Positions 53,031-61,149 are shown, counted from the first letter of the stretch. The stretch: DNA of 64,000 nucleotides from CAWJLE01 sp963843645 (GCA_963843645.1 CAWJLE010000003.1:1-64000), one strand, 5' to 3'. Translations and numbers: made by a program. The notes: generated from the letters alone by a model not told the origin.

Positions 53031-53243
53031 CTACAGGACAGAAACGTACTCCGCGCAAGCCTGGGGGGAAGGCACCGGAAGATGATCTTCCAGCAGCCCT
53101 TGGATGTGCATTTCCATCGCTTCGCGCATGTTCCTTGCTGCTTCCTGGGCGGTCTTCCCGGTCGCTATACAGCCCGGCAAATCAGGAGAGTAAGCGGAGT
53201 AATTGCCATTCGCTTTCTCGACCACGATCAGGAATCGATACAT
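53031..53243 (-). CDS. hicB: HicB antitoxin of the second HicAB pair
   Basis: YRFLIVVEKANGNYSAYSPDLPGCIATGKTAQEAARNMREAMEMHIQGLLEDHLPVPSP is a canonical HicB core. ATG 53243 lies eight bases after AAAGGAG, which is embedded in the last codons of the upstream hicA. Ends at 53031. Confidence 0.88.
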   Translation of the reverse strand: MYRFLIVVEKANGNYSAYSPDLPGCIATGKTAQEAARNMREAMEMHIQGLLEDHLPVPSPQACAEYVSVL

Positions 53244-53248
53244 ATCCC

Positions 53249-53446
53249 TCACTCCTTTGGCTTCGCAATTTGCGCCTGCTTTAGGATGCTGTTTAGCGTT
53301 CCAGGCGCCAAGTCATCTGAAGGGTGGCCGGCAATCGTCACACGTCCGGGCTTCACGGAGTGTTTGTACTGCCGGTGGCTACCCCAGGTAGCAACCACAA
53401 ACCAACCATCTCGTTCAATCACTTTGATGACGTCGCGGATTTTCAT
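53249..53446 (-). CDS. hicA: HicA mRNA interferase of the second HicAB pair
   Basis: 65 residues: MKIRDVIKVIERDGW, then GSHRQYKHSVKPGRVTIAGHPSDDLAPGTLNSILKQA. The catalytic His is in GSHRQYKH. Typical compact HicA, directly upstream of its hicB. Confidence 0.88.
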   Translation of the reverse strand: MKIRDVIKVIERDGWFVVATWGSHRQYKHSVKPGRVTIAGHPSDDLAPGTLNSILKQAQIAKPKE

Positions 53447-53660
53447 GCTGACCGGTATGCGTGTCTCGTACCCATGGTCTCAGCATGGGCTGCAAAGTGG
53501 TTGTCATTGTAGCGCATCTGGGCGTCTGGCCACTGCCCGTAGTCATTATACGCGCACTTCCACATGGATGCAATGGTTGTCGCCAGGGCGATTGCATCAA
53601 AACTGTTGCGCTCGTCCCAGCGATTGGAAATCGTGCGCAGCACTATCGGTTTGCGGCTAA

Positions 53661-55082
53661 GGGCGGCAAAGCCTGCCTGCGCAGGCTGAAGAGGGGCACT
53701 CGATTGAGGCCCAACTGGTGTTGTTGCGCGGGCACTGTCAGCGGATGGGTTGGGAGGTGGTGGGCGAGTACGTCGATGCCGGCATTTCCGGCAAAGAGGA
53801 CCGTCGCCCCCAGCTCCTGGCCCTGATGCACGATGCCCACGCACATTGCTTTGATGTGATCGTGGTCCACAAGCTGGACCGTTTCTTTCGCAACCTGCGC
53901 GGGCTCCTGGAGGCGCTGGACAAGCTTCGCGCCGACGAGGTGGCCTTCGTGAGCATCTCGGAGAACCTGGACTTCACGACGCCGTGGGGCAAGTTGATCA
54001 TGGTGGTGCTGGGCACGCTGGCCGAGATCTACATCGACAACCTTTTGGCGGAGACCAGCAAGGGCAAGAAGCAGCGGGCGCGGGAGGGTTACTCCAACGC
54101 CAGCATCCTGCCCTACGGCTACTTGCGTAACGAGGAAGGAGAGATCGTGCCCGAGCCCTTCGAGGCCGAGGGGATCAGGCTGGTTTTCGAGGCCTACGCC
54201 CAAGGGCGCTACTCTGATGAGGATGTCGCCGGCCTCTTGAATCAGGCCGGGCATCGCACCCGGCAGACGACGCGCTTCGGCTCCCGGCCCTGGACCAAGG
54301 ACACGATCACAATGGTCCTGAAGAACTCGTTCTATGTCGGCCAGGTGCGGCACGGCAAGGTGGTTCATGCGGGCAAGCATGAGCCGATCATCAGCCAGGA
54401 GTAGTGGGACCAGGCCCAGAACGTCAGGCGGAAGCGCTACTCCGGCAAGCGCACGTACAGCCCGCATTATCGAGTCTATCTGCTCAATGGCTTGGTCCGC
54501 TGTGCGGAGTGCAAAGAGACGCTGCGAGCGGACGCACGAGGTCCGCATGCGTCCTACTACTGTTACCGGGATACATCTAGGCAGCGCGGCATTGCGTGCA
54601 GGCAGCCCTCTTCGCGCATCCGCGAGGAGATCCTCGCGGAGCAAGTGGACCAGAAGATCATGGCTCTTCGGCTACCGGACAACTGGCGGGCAAGGATACA
54701 ACAGTGGCTCAAAGAGAATGGGCACGACCCAGAGAAGGTGGCTAAGGAACGGGAACGCCTACGAGAAAGCGTCAAGAGGCTGACTAAGTCCTGGATCAAC
54801 CTGGAGTTGACCGAAGAGGAATATCAGTCGATGCAGGAGGAGCTCAAACAAAAACTGAGCCGGCTGGTCGTGCCACAGGAAGACGAATTGCCCAAGTCCG
54901 CCAAGACGATTGAGCAATTGGGCGAGCTGTGGCCCATGGCCGGGCCAGAACGCCGGCGGGACATCCTGCGTTGCCTGTTAGAGGCGATCTACGTGGATGT
55001 CAGGGAGAAGAAGATCGTGGGTTGCGACGTACGCGCGGACTTCAGGCTGTGGATCGCCAGCTCAGAGGCAGAGCAGGCATGA
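53661..55082 (+). pseudogene. Large serine recombinase, N-terminus lost and interrupted by TAG
   Basis: AEEGHSIEAQLVLLRGHCQRMGW..., YVDAGISGKEDRRPQL, VVHKLDRFFRN and a resolvase-to-recombinase transition are followed by a Recombinase domain (YGYLRNEEGEIV..., SYVGQVRHGK) and a zinc-ribbon domain (RCAECKETLRAD... CYRDTSRQRGIAC). A C-terminal coiled-coil region follows (KRLTKSWINLELTEEEY). The catalytic-Ser segment (Y-x-R-V-S) at the very start is missing: a TAA lies at 53658-53660. An in-frame TAG at 54402-54404 sits where relatives have IISQELWDQAQ. Both lesions suggest inactivity. Confidence 0.85.
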
Positions 55083-55290
55083 CATTGCGGGCGACTGCGA
55101 ACAGCAGTCGCCCGCTGTTCTCCCTCGAACTACCTCGAACAGCGGTGATGAATTCCTTCTTGGTACCTGGAGCCGATAGTCTTGGTCACGAACTTTCAGC
55201 CGAACGTTGTTGACGTCCAATTCAGAAGCAGAACCCGGTGCCGAAGTGGCGCCGGCGGCGAAGGCGATATGGTCGCCCGTAGGAGAGCGC

Positions 55291-55334
55291 AAAAAACTGG
55301 AGCGCGAAAGGCATTCTCGCCCTTCGCGCTCCAG
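55291..55334 (-). terminator. Strong terminator of the 55.4 kb secreted protein gene
   Basis: Minus strand: CTGGAGCGCGAA.. pairs with ..TTCGCGCTCCAG (14-15 bp stem, 8-base loop), followed by TTTTTT. Confidence 0.88.
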
Positions 55335-55380
55335 TGGGAAACTTGGACGCCAACCGGTTGCGCCCGCAGGGAAATCGTGG

Positions 55381-55866
55381 CTACTTGTTAGAGGTGAGCG
55401 ACGGAACCGTAAAGGTGAGAACCGACGACGCGGCCAGAGCCTTCGACGCATCGATTGTGATGTTCGGCTCGGAGCCGGTCGGGTTGACTGTCTGGAGGAA
55501 GTGGTAACCGGTTGGTCCGAATAGGTATATCGAGCTTTGCATGCCAACCGGGACGAACATCTCGACCGGACTGCCACCAGGAGGGGCGGTCACGGCACCT
55601 TCGAAGATGCCCGACGGTAAGTTGCCATTGGGCTCCGCCGCGCCCAGGAACGCGGAGATAACGTCGGGCGCAGCCGCGCCGACGATGAGCACTTTGTCGG
55701 TGCCTTCGGGCTTGGGCGCCTCCCTTTTCGCCACCATGGTGGCCGTCTCTTCAGCCCCAGTGGCCGCGCTTGTGGGTTGACTCGGTGACAGCACGACGGC
55801 GAGCGTCATCAGCAGGATGCAGGCGGTGAGAACGGACAGCAATTTGAACCAGGACGAGGTTTTCAC
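55381..55866 (-). CDS. Small secreted protein of unknown function
   Basis: 161 residues. Signal peptide (LLSVLTACILLMTLAVVLSPSQPTSA), then a mature part with APDVISAFLGAAEPNGNLPSGIFEGAVTAPPGGSPVEMFVPVGMQ, likely a small beta-rich domain. It has its own promoter (56013-56041) and terminator, so it is a monocistronic exported protein. I do not recognise the family. Confidence 0.7.
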   Translation of the reverse strand: MKTSSWFKLLSVLTACILLMTLAVVLSPSQPTSAATGAEETATMVAKREAPKPEGTDKVLIVGAAAPDVISAFLGAAEPNGNLPSGIFEGAVTAPPGGSPVEMFVPVGMQSSIYLFGPTGYHFLQTVNPTGSEPNITIDASKALAASSVLTFTVPSLTSNK

Positions 55867-56012
55867 GTGGGCCTCCTATGCCGGTGTCTCTTGGCAATGT
55901 TTCGGGGTGGACGACGAAGTCCGTTTGGAGTCGCAAGTTCCCGTGGGGCGGCCAACTTCAGAGGAAGACGAACGAGGACCATCCATCGTACGCATTCTCG
56001 GTAGCCACCAAT

Positions 56013-56041
56013 ATGATAACACAACCTTCCGCCCTTGTCAA
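56013..56041 (-). promoter_or_regulatory. Promoter of the 55.4 kb secreted protein gene
   Basis: TTGACA at 56036-56041, 17 bp spacer, TATCAT at 56013-56018, minus strand. Confidence 0.75.
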
Positions 56042-56390
56042 TAGCGCGTATCCATTATTTCGGTTGAGATTCCTTTGGCCCTTTTTGGCACGCGTCCGCG
56101 GAGGATTCCGGAGATCGACAACTCGTCGCATAGCTGTGTTCTCGGCTCAAACGGAGGCGAAGACTGCCTCCGCAATGACTCGCCAAGACTGCGCTGGACC
56201 TGCACGGCAATCTGTGAAGCGCGTCACCCAGTTTCAACCGAAAGCGGTACACAACCTGGTGTGATTACGGCGGATAACAAAAAACCTTGCGGAAGCCCAC
56301 AAGGTCGCGAGTATGTCTCACTTTTGTCTTCTGGCCCAAGCCTTTGGTCTGCACATCTGTGCGGACCTGTGGATAACCAGGGGGTACAGG
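56042..56390. other. Gene-free stretch before tRNA-Asp
   Basis: I see no supported gene or repeat here. Confidence 0.4.
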
Positions 56391-56464
56391 CGGAAGCGAC
56401 GGGATTCGAACCCGCGATCTTCGGCTTGACAGGCCGACGTGTTAGGCCGCTACACCACGCCTCC
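56391..56464 (-). tRNA. tRNA-Asp (GTC)
   Basis: A cloverleaf can be folded. Acceptor GGAGGCG/CGCTTCC, anticodon stem TCGGC/GCCGA, loop CTGTCAA with anticodon GTC, T-arm GCGGG-TTCGAAT-CCCGT. The 3' CCA is not encoded. Confidence 0.92.
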
Positions 56465-56480
56465 GTTTGTTACGGGCGAT

Positions 56481-56509
56481 ACTATATCATAGGTCCTGAT
56501 TTTCGTCAA
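56481..56509 (-). promoter_or_regulatory. Promoter of tRNA-Asp
   Basis: TTGACG at 56504-56509, 17 bp spacer, TATAGT at 56481-56486, ending about 16 bp before the tRNA. Confidence 0.75.
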
Positions 56510-56532
56510 ATGGCTGCCGGAGCGACCGGCCG

Positions 56533-57918
56533 TCAGCGCTGCTGCACGCTCTGCAGCTCCATGGGGCAGCCGGCGGCGGACCAGGCGCTGAATCCGCCCA
56601 GCACGACGGTGACGTCCTCCCAGCCCTGCCGCTGGAACAGGCTGGCGGCGATGGTGGCGCGCAGGCCGCTGCCGCAGAAGATGTACAGCGGGTGGTCGCG
56701 CCCGATGTTGTCGATGCGGTCGGGAAGCAGGGTGATGTGGCCGTGCAGCGCGCCGGGGATCTCGCCGTCGTTCTCGAGCTCTTCGTTGCTGCGGACGTCG
56801 AGCAGGGTCATGGGCTCGTGCGCTTCGATGCGCCGGCACAGCGCCTGGACGGTGATGGTGCGGTGCGATTGGCTCTCCAGCCCGGCCTCGTGCCAGGCCA
56901 GCATGCCGCCGGACAGGACGCCGGCGATCTGGTCGTAGCCCAGGCGGATCAGGGTGCGCACCGTCGCGTCGACGGACTCGCCGGCGTCGTCGGTGACGAG
57001 CAGGAGGGGCGTGTCGTAAGGCAGGAACCAGCCGGCGAAGCCCGCCAGGCCTTCCAGCCAGATCGACAGGGCGCCAGGAATGTGGGCTTCCGCGAATGCC
57101 AGCACGTTGCGCGTGTCGAGCACGACCGCCTCGGGCAGCCGGGCCGCGACGTCGCGCGCCGGCAGAGCGGTCGGCACGGGCAGGGTGCACAACAGCGGCG
57201 CGCCGTCCAGGTTCCACTTTTCCATCCGGGTGAAGTATGGAGGCACTTCGAGTATGCGGGCTGCTTTCGCGACGAAATCGCCTCGGAAGGCGACCTGCAG
57301 CTTGGGGTTGATCCGTCGCTCCAGGCCGAGCGTCGTCCACGGCCGGTCGGCGATGGACGAGCCGCACACCGAGCCGGCGCCGTGCGCCGGGCAGACGATG
57401 ACGCCGTCGCCCAGAGGCAGCAGCTTCTGAAACAGGGTGTCGTACAGGTGCCCCGCCATCTCGTCGAGGTGGTCCTTGCCCAGCAAGTCGACGCGCCCGA
57501 CGTCGTTGGCGAACAGCGTGTCGCCGCTGAAGACCATCCACGGCGCGCCGACTGGGTCGTGCAGCACGTAGCTCATCGAGCCGGGGGTGTGGCCCGGTGT
57601 GTGCAGGGCCTGCAGGTCGAGCCGGCCGGCGTGCCACGTCTGGCCGTCCGTGACCGGCTGGCCGTAGCGGTAGGGCCACTGCGCGTCGGCGTTCCAGATC
57701 TCGGCGCCGGTGCGGGCGGCCAGCTCAACCGAGCCAATCGCGTAGTCCTCGTTGCGGTGGGTCTCCAGGATGAAGGCGATGCGGTATCCCTGGCGCGCGG
57801 CGTGCTCGACGTAGACGTCGCAGTCGCGGCGCGGGTCGATGACCAGGGCGTCGCCGCCGTCACCGACCAGGTACGAGTAGTGGGCCAGTCCCGTGGATTC
57901 GATGCGTTCGAAGAGCAT
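56533..57918 (-). CDS. MBL-fold hydrolase fused to two rhodanese domains (persulfide-dioxygenase-like)
   Basis: 461 residues. The N-terminal metallo-beta-lactamase domain has ETHRNEDY where most relatives have T-H-x-H-x-D-H, then HTPGHTPGS, SGDTLF and CPAHGAGS. The first rhodanese domain (about 265-360) lacks a catalytic cysteine; the second ends in the active loop IFCGSGLR. Such proteins handle sulfane sulfur (glutathione persulfide dioxygenase, ETHE1-like). The altered HRNEDY motif occurs in a known subgroup, which may bind metal differently or not at all. It is a single gene between tRNA-Asp and the CPBP gene. Confidence 0.82.
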   Translation of the reverse strand: MLFERIESTGLAHYSYLVGDGGDALVIDPRRDCDVYVEHAARQGYRIAFILETHRNEDYAIGSVELAARTGAEIWNADAQWPYRYGQPVTDGQTWHAGRLDLQALHTPGHTPGSMSYVLHDPVGAPWMVFSGDTLFANDVGRVDLLGKDHLDEMAGHLYDTLFQKLLPLGDGVIVCPAHGAGSVCGSSIADRPWTTLGLERRINPKLQVAFRGDFVAKAARILEVPPYFTRMEKWNLDGAPLLCTLPVPTALPARDVAARLPEAVVLDTRNVLAFAEAHIPGALSIWLEGLAGFAGWFLPYDTPLLLVTDDAGESVDATVRTLIRLGYDQIAGVLSGGMLAWHEAGLESQSHRTITVQALCRRIEAHEPMTLLDVRSNEELENDGEIPGALHGHITLLPDRIDNIGRDHPLYIFCGSGLRATIAASLFQRQGWEDVTVVLGGFSAWSAAGCPMELQSVQQR

Positions 57919-57952
57919 GTGCGCTCACCTCCAGAATTGGGAAGGCTCCGGG

Positions 57953-57980
57953 ACTTCGGAAGTCCTCGGACTTGCGAAGT
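57953..57980. repeat. Dispersed palindrome, ACTTCCGAAG family (copy h)
   Basis: ACTTCGGAAGTCCTCGGACT is followed by TGCGAAGT; ACTTCG/CGAAGT arms are present, with an internal direct repeat of GGACTT. Confidence 0.5.
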
Positions 57981-57984
57981 GACC

Positions 57985-58635
57985 TCAAAGCCAGCGCGTG
58001 ACCTCCTGAATGAACGAGGGCAGGATGAGAAGCATGAAGTTGACGACCATGTGACAGGCGGTGCTGGCGGCCAGGCCGTAGCGCTGGAAGACGTAGCCGT
58101 AGAGGAATCCGAGAACCGCGCCGATGACCGCCAGCGCCAGGCCAAGCGTCGCGGAATCGTACAGGATCGGCAGGAAGAACAGGATGTGGTACAGCCCGTA
58201 GGTGAGGATGCCGGCTGCCAGACCGTGCTGCAGCTGGAGCTGGCCGCGGAAGAAGAACTCCTCGACGATCGGAGCCACCAGCACGAAGCCCATGAACAGC
58301 GAGGCCCGCGTGGTGACGGGGAGGAACTGGCTGCCCTCGGTGGCCAGGAACGGTTCGGCGATCAGCAGGATCGGCAGGGTGAGGAGCAGCCCGATGGCGG
58401 CCCCCCTGGACAGCGCGGCCAGCGGACTGATCCGCAGGCTGCCGGATGGGCGGAAGGAGCGGGCGCCCGTGCGGTTGAGGTAGACGAACCCGGCGGCCAC
58501 CAGGACGCACCACAGGATGACCTCACGCGTCTCCAGGTCCAGCTGAAAGGTGGCGACGGCCAGGCCAAGGACGACGAGGAAGGCCACGTACGTGTCGAAG
58601 GGAAGCGCCAACTGGCGCACTCGCCGGCGGCTCAT
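57985..58635 (-). CDS. CPBP-family intramembrane metalloprotease
   Basis: 216 residues, about six membrane helices. CAAX/Abi motif 1 is EEFFFRG, motif 2 has His in GLYHILFFLP, and motif 3 has ACHMVVNF. These supply Glu and His residues for zinc-dependent intramembrane proteolysis or Abi-type activity. The start is ATG 58635. The long hairpin at 58662-58773 lies just upstream. Confidence 0.85.
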   Translation of the reverse strand: MSRRRVRQLALPFDTYVAFLVVLGLAVATFQLDLETREVILWCVLVAAGFVYLNRTGARSFRPSGSLRISPLAALSRGAAIGLLLTLPILLIAEPFLATEGSQFLPVTTRASLFMGFVLVAPIVEEFFFRGQLQLQHGLAAGILTYGLYHILFFLPILYDSATLGLALAVIGAVLGFLYGYVFQRYGLAASTACHMVVNFMLLILPSFIQEVTRWL

Positions 58636-58661
58636 CGCATCGTCTCCCTGACCCCGTGTTC

Positions 58662-58773
58662 CCCCCGCCTGCGACCCTCACCCCGGGGGCGACCACGCCG
58701 GATCGCCCCTACATGCACGTTCGTAGAGGCGATCCGGTGTGGTCGCCCCCGGGGTGAGGGTCGCAGGCGGGGG
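58662..58773. repeat. Long 51-bp-arm inverted repeat
   Basis: The left arm (58662-58712) and right arm (58723-58773) are complementary over 51 bp with about two mismatches, around a 10-base loop (ATGCACGTTC). The arms contain CCCCGGGGGCGACCACGCCG and GGATCGCCCCTAC. It fits a MITE-like or other dispersed hairpin element, inserted between the nitrilase stop and the CPBP gene. Confidence 0.85.
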
Positions 58774-58779
58774 CTAACC

Positions 58780-59592
58780 TCAATACTTTCGCACGATGGA
58801 GCGGTACGTCGCGGGCTGGCGACACTGGAACTGCTGCAGCTCTTCGCGATTCCGGCGCACGTCGTCCAGGTCGATGCGCGCGACGCAGTACCCTTCGATT
58901 TCCTCGTCGATCGTGGCGTGGAGCGTGCCCCGCGGCCCCACGACCATGCTGTGTCCGCCGAACGTGTAGGTGTACTCCGCGCCGATGCGGTTGGCCGCCG
59001 CGACGAAGATGGAGTTCTCGTAGGCGCGCGCCTGCGCGTAGATGCGCCACTCCTCGGTGTGGGGCTGTTCCCAGTTGGCGGCGACGGCGAGCACCTCGGC
59101 GCCGTCCAGGGCCAGGCTGCGGGCGACTTCCGGGAACGCCAGGTCCCAGCCCAGCATCAGGCCGACCAGGCCGAAATCGGTCTCGATCACCGCATAGCGA
59201 TAGCCGGGACGGAACGCCAGGCGCTCCTCACCTTTCGGGTGGACCTTGCGGTAATCGCCCAGCATCTCGCCGGCGGGTCCCACGAGGACGGCCGTGTTGT
59301 AGATGATGCTTTCCACGCGTTCCTTGGCGACCAGCCCGAAGACGACGTGCGTGTTGAACTCGCGCGCCTTTTCGGCGATGACGTTGATGCTGTGGCCCGG
59401 CAGGCGCTCGGCCAGATCGGTGAAGCGGACGCCGCACTCGTAGCCGGTCGTCACCAACTCGGGAAAGACGATCAGGTCGACCGGTTGCTCCTGGCAGATC
59501 CTCTTGATGAATTCGGACATCTGGACCAGGTTGGCCTCGACCTCGTTCAGCTTCGGGAACATCTGGACTGTGGCGACCGTAATCTCTCTCAT
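58780..59592 (-). CDS. Nitrilase-superfamily protein lacking the catalytic cysteine
   Basis: 270 residues with the carbon-nitrogen hydrolase fold. The catalytic Glu is in VFPELVTTGY and the Lys in YRKVHPKGEERL. At the nucleophile position, where relatives have G-x-x-x-C-W/Y-D-x-x-F-P-E, this protein reads GLMLGWDLAFPE: Cys is replaced by Gly (GGC codon). Otherwise the family pattern is complete (RAYENSIFVAAANRIG). It may be a pseudoenzyme, or a sequencing error changed TGC to GGC. The upstream intergenic region has a GAAC-N4-GTTC palindrome. Confidence 0.78.
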   Translation of the reverse strand: MREITVATVQMFPKLNEVEANLVQMSEFIKRICQEQPVDLIVFPELVTTGYECGVRFTDLAERLPGHSINVIAEKAREFNTHVVFGLVAKERVESIIYNTAVLVGPAGEMLGDYRKVHPKGEERLAFRPGYRYAVIETDFGLVGLMLGWDLAFPEVARSLALDGAEVLAVAANWEQPHTEEWRIYAQARAYENSIFVAAANRIGAEYTYTFGGHSMVVGPRGTLHATIDEEIEGYCVARIDLDDVRRNREELQQFQCRQPATYRSIVRKY

Positions 59593-59634
59593 CTCAGGTT
59601 TGTGCGCTCCTCAAAGACAGACGTGTAATGGGAA

Positions 59635-59650
59635 CAGAACTATTGTTCTG
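59635..59650. promoter_or_regulatory. GAAC-N4-GTTC palindrome upstream of the nitrilase gene
   Basis: CAGAAC-TATT-GTTCTG resembles the GAAC-N4-GTTC core of Gram-positive-type LexA boxes. It lies about 45 bp before the nitrilase start. A single short match, so low confidence. Confidence 0.3.
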
Positions 59651-59687
59651 GTGCATTTTACCACGAATTGCGATTGTTGTCCATCGA

Positions 59688-59716
59688 GCTTCCGAATTTC
59701 TCAAGGCCTCGGAAGC
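59688..59716. repeat. Dispersed palindrome, ACTTCCGAAG family (copy i)
   Basis: GCTTCCGA and TCGGAAGC arms across about 13 bases, between the MEMO1-like gene stop and the nitrilase gene. Confidence 0.55.
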
Positions 59717-59744
59717 AACTCGTTGTCCGGAAATCCGGTCCGCC

Positions 59745-60998
59745 CTACTGGAGGGTCACGCCGCAGATGGACACCCAGGACTCCTCGCGCTCGTCGGCGG
59801 GGCAGTGCAGGTAACCGGCCGGCTGGCCGACGCTCTTGCTCAGCAGCCGCAACAGGAGATAGATAGGCGGCGTGCCGCAGACGTGGAACTTGTCGCCGAC
59901 GTTCTTGATCTCGTTGAGGAACCCGGTGGCACTGCCGCGGCAGATCTGGGCGATCAGGCGCTCGTCCGACGCACGCAAGCGCATCCGGGCCACGAAATCG
60001 ACGGGCAGCATGTCGCCGAACGCCTGCCCCACGTGGGCCAGGTCCGCGGCGGCGACGACCACCGTGCGCCCCGAGGTCATGACCTGGCGCAGGGCACGCA
60101 GCGCGCCGATGAAGGTCTCGTTCTGCGCCGGATCGGCCGCGTCGGTCACGAAGGGCTCGAAGCTGCCGCACAGGATGGGCACCAGCCGGCAGGGGACGCC
60201 GCGGCGGATGTAGTGCAGCCAGACGAGGGCCAGCTCGATCGAATGCTCGCCGATGTGGTGCAGCTCTTCTCCGAAGGCCGCCTCGTCACCGATTGCGTCG
60301 GCGATCGCGTCCACGGCCTGCTGATCGGTTGCGAAGTCGCCCCACGGTGTGCTGTAGTCCTGGCGGGTCAGGGTGAAGCGCCCCTGGCCGCCCATGTGGT
60401 CCGTGCCGAAAATGACGACGCGGTCCGCCGCGCAAACCGCTTCGGTGGCCGATTGCCAGACCTGGGCGTAGATCGGTCCGCCGCGCGCGTAGTCGATGTG
60501 CGGCGACACCAGCGCACGGACGTTCTGGGTCTCGGGGGCCGGCAGGGGCTCGTCGATGGTCTGCATGTACTTGGTCAGCAGCACTTCCAGCTCGTTCGGG
60601 TCCGACGGATAGCTGACGCCGGCCGACGCCGGCTCCCGGTGCGGCGCGGACCGGTACCGGGTGACGGCGTCGCGCTGCGCTTCGACGAACCGAGCGTTGT
60701 CGAGCAGCAGCGCCTCGTCGAGCTGATCGATGAATTTTTGCAGGGTCTTGGGCGCGAGGTTGAAGCCGGATTGAACGATCATCGCGGCGCGGAGCGCCGG
60801 CAGGTCTCGTGTTCCGTCGCACAGGGCCAGCAGAGCGGCCAGTTCCTGGGGAATCGCGAGGGTCTTGTCGGACAAATGCAAGGGGTCCCGCAACAGGATG
60901 GCTGGCCGGCCGCCGTGTTCGATGAAATGGGTCTGCACGGGCCTGAGCTTCGGTTTGGCTTCGGACATCAAGGTCTCCACGTCGTGCTTCTGGGACAA
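59745..60998 (-). CDS. MEMO1-family (AmmeMemoRadiSam system protein B-like)
   Basis: 417 residues. The C-terminal ~270 residues form the MEMO1 domain: SPHIDYARGGPIYAQVW, VVIFGTDHMGGQGRF, HHIGEHSIELALVWLHYI and VVVAAADLAHVGQAFGD, with His residues placed as in MEMO1. The N-terminal ~130 residues are an extra domain (LRDPLHLSDKTLAIPQELAALLALCDGTRD). MEMO1-like proteins often neighbour AMMECR1 and a radical SAM gene; neither is here. Function unproven. Confidence 0.85.
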   Translation of the reverse strand: MSQKHDVETLMSEAKPKLRPVQTHFIEHGGRPAILLRDPLHLSDKTLAIPQELAALLALCDGTRDLPALRAAMIVQSGFNLAPKTLQKFIDQLDEALLLDNARFVEAQRDAVTRYRSAPHREPASAGVSYPSDPNELEVLLTKYMQTIDEPLPAPETQNVRALVSPHIDYARGGPIYAQVWQSATEAVCAADRVVIFGTDHMGGQGRFTLTRQDYSTPWGDFATDQQAVDAIADAIGDEAAFGEELHHIGEHSIELALVWLHYIRRGVPCRLVPILCGSFEPFVTDAADPAQNETFIGALRALRQVMTSGRTVVVAAADLAHVGQAFGDMLPVDFVARMRLRASDERLIAQICRGSATGFLNEIKNVGDKFHVCGTPPIYLLLRLLSKSVGQPAGYLHCPADEREESWVSICGVTLQ

Positions 60999-61037
60999 TC
61001 AACCAATTGCGCGATATTCTAGCACGCCGCGGCCAAC

Positions 61038-61066
61038 TTGCCAAAAGGGTTCAGTCATGCTACAAT
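61038..61066 (+). promoter_or_regulatory. Promoter of tRNA-Arg
   Basis: TTGCCA at 61038-61043, 17 bp spacer, TACAAT at 61061-61066, ending 11 bp before the tRNA. Confidence 0.75.
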
Positions 61067-61077
61067 AACCGTCGTTC

Positions 61078-61149
61078 GCCCCCGTAGCTCAGTGGATAGA
61101 GCACCGGCCTCCGGAGCCGGGAGCAGGCGTTCGAATCGCCTCGGGGGTA
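61078..61149 (+). tRNA. tRNA-Arg (CCG)
   Basis: Acceptor GCCCCCG/CGGGGGT, D-arm GCTC..GAGC, anticodon stem CCGGC/GCCGG with loop CTCCGGA (anticodon CCG), T-arm AGGCG-TTCGAAT-CGCCT. No encoded CCA. Confidence 0.92.

Noticed and set aside
54402..54404. Amber codon recoding (TAG read as an amino acid)
   Set aside because: Intact genes such as the sugar kinase end in TAG, and the affected genes are mobile-element relics with other lesions. Ordinary decay explains it.
56692..59628. A 978-residue plus-strand open frame across three genes
   Set aside because: It is antisense to the MBL/rhodanese, CPBP and nitrilase genes, all with clear motifs on the minus strand. It crosses the gene boundaries and resembles nothing.
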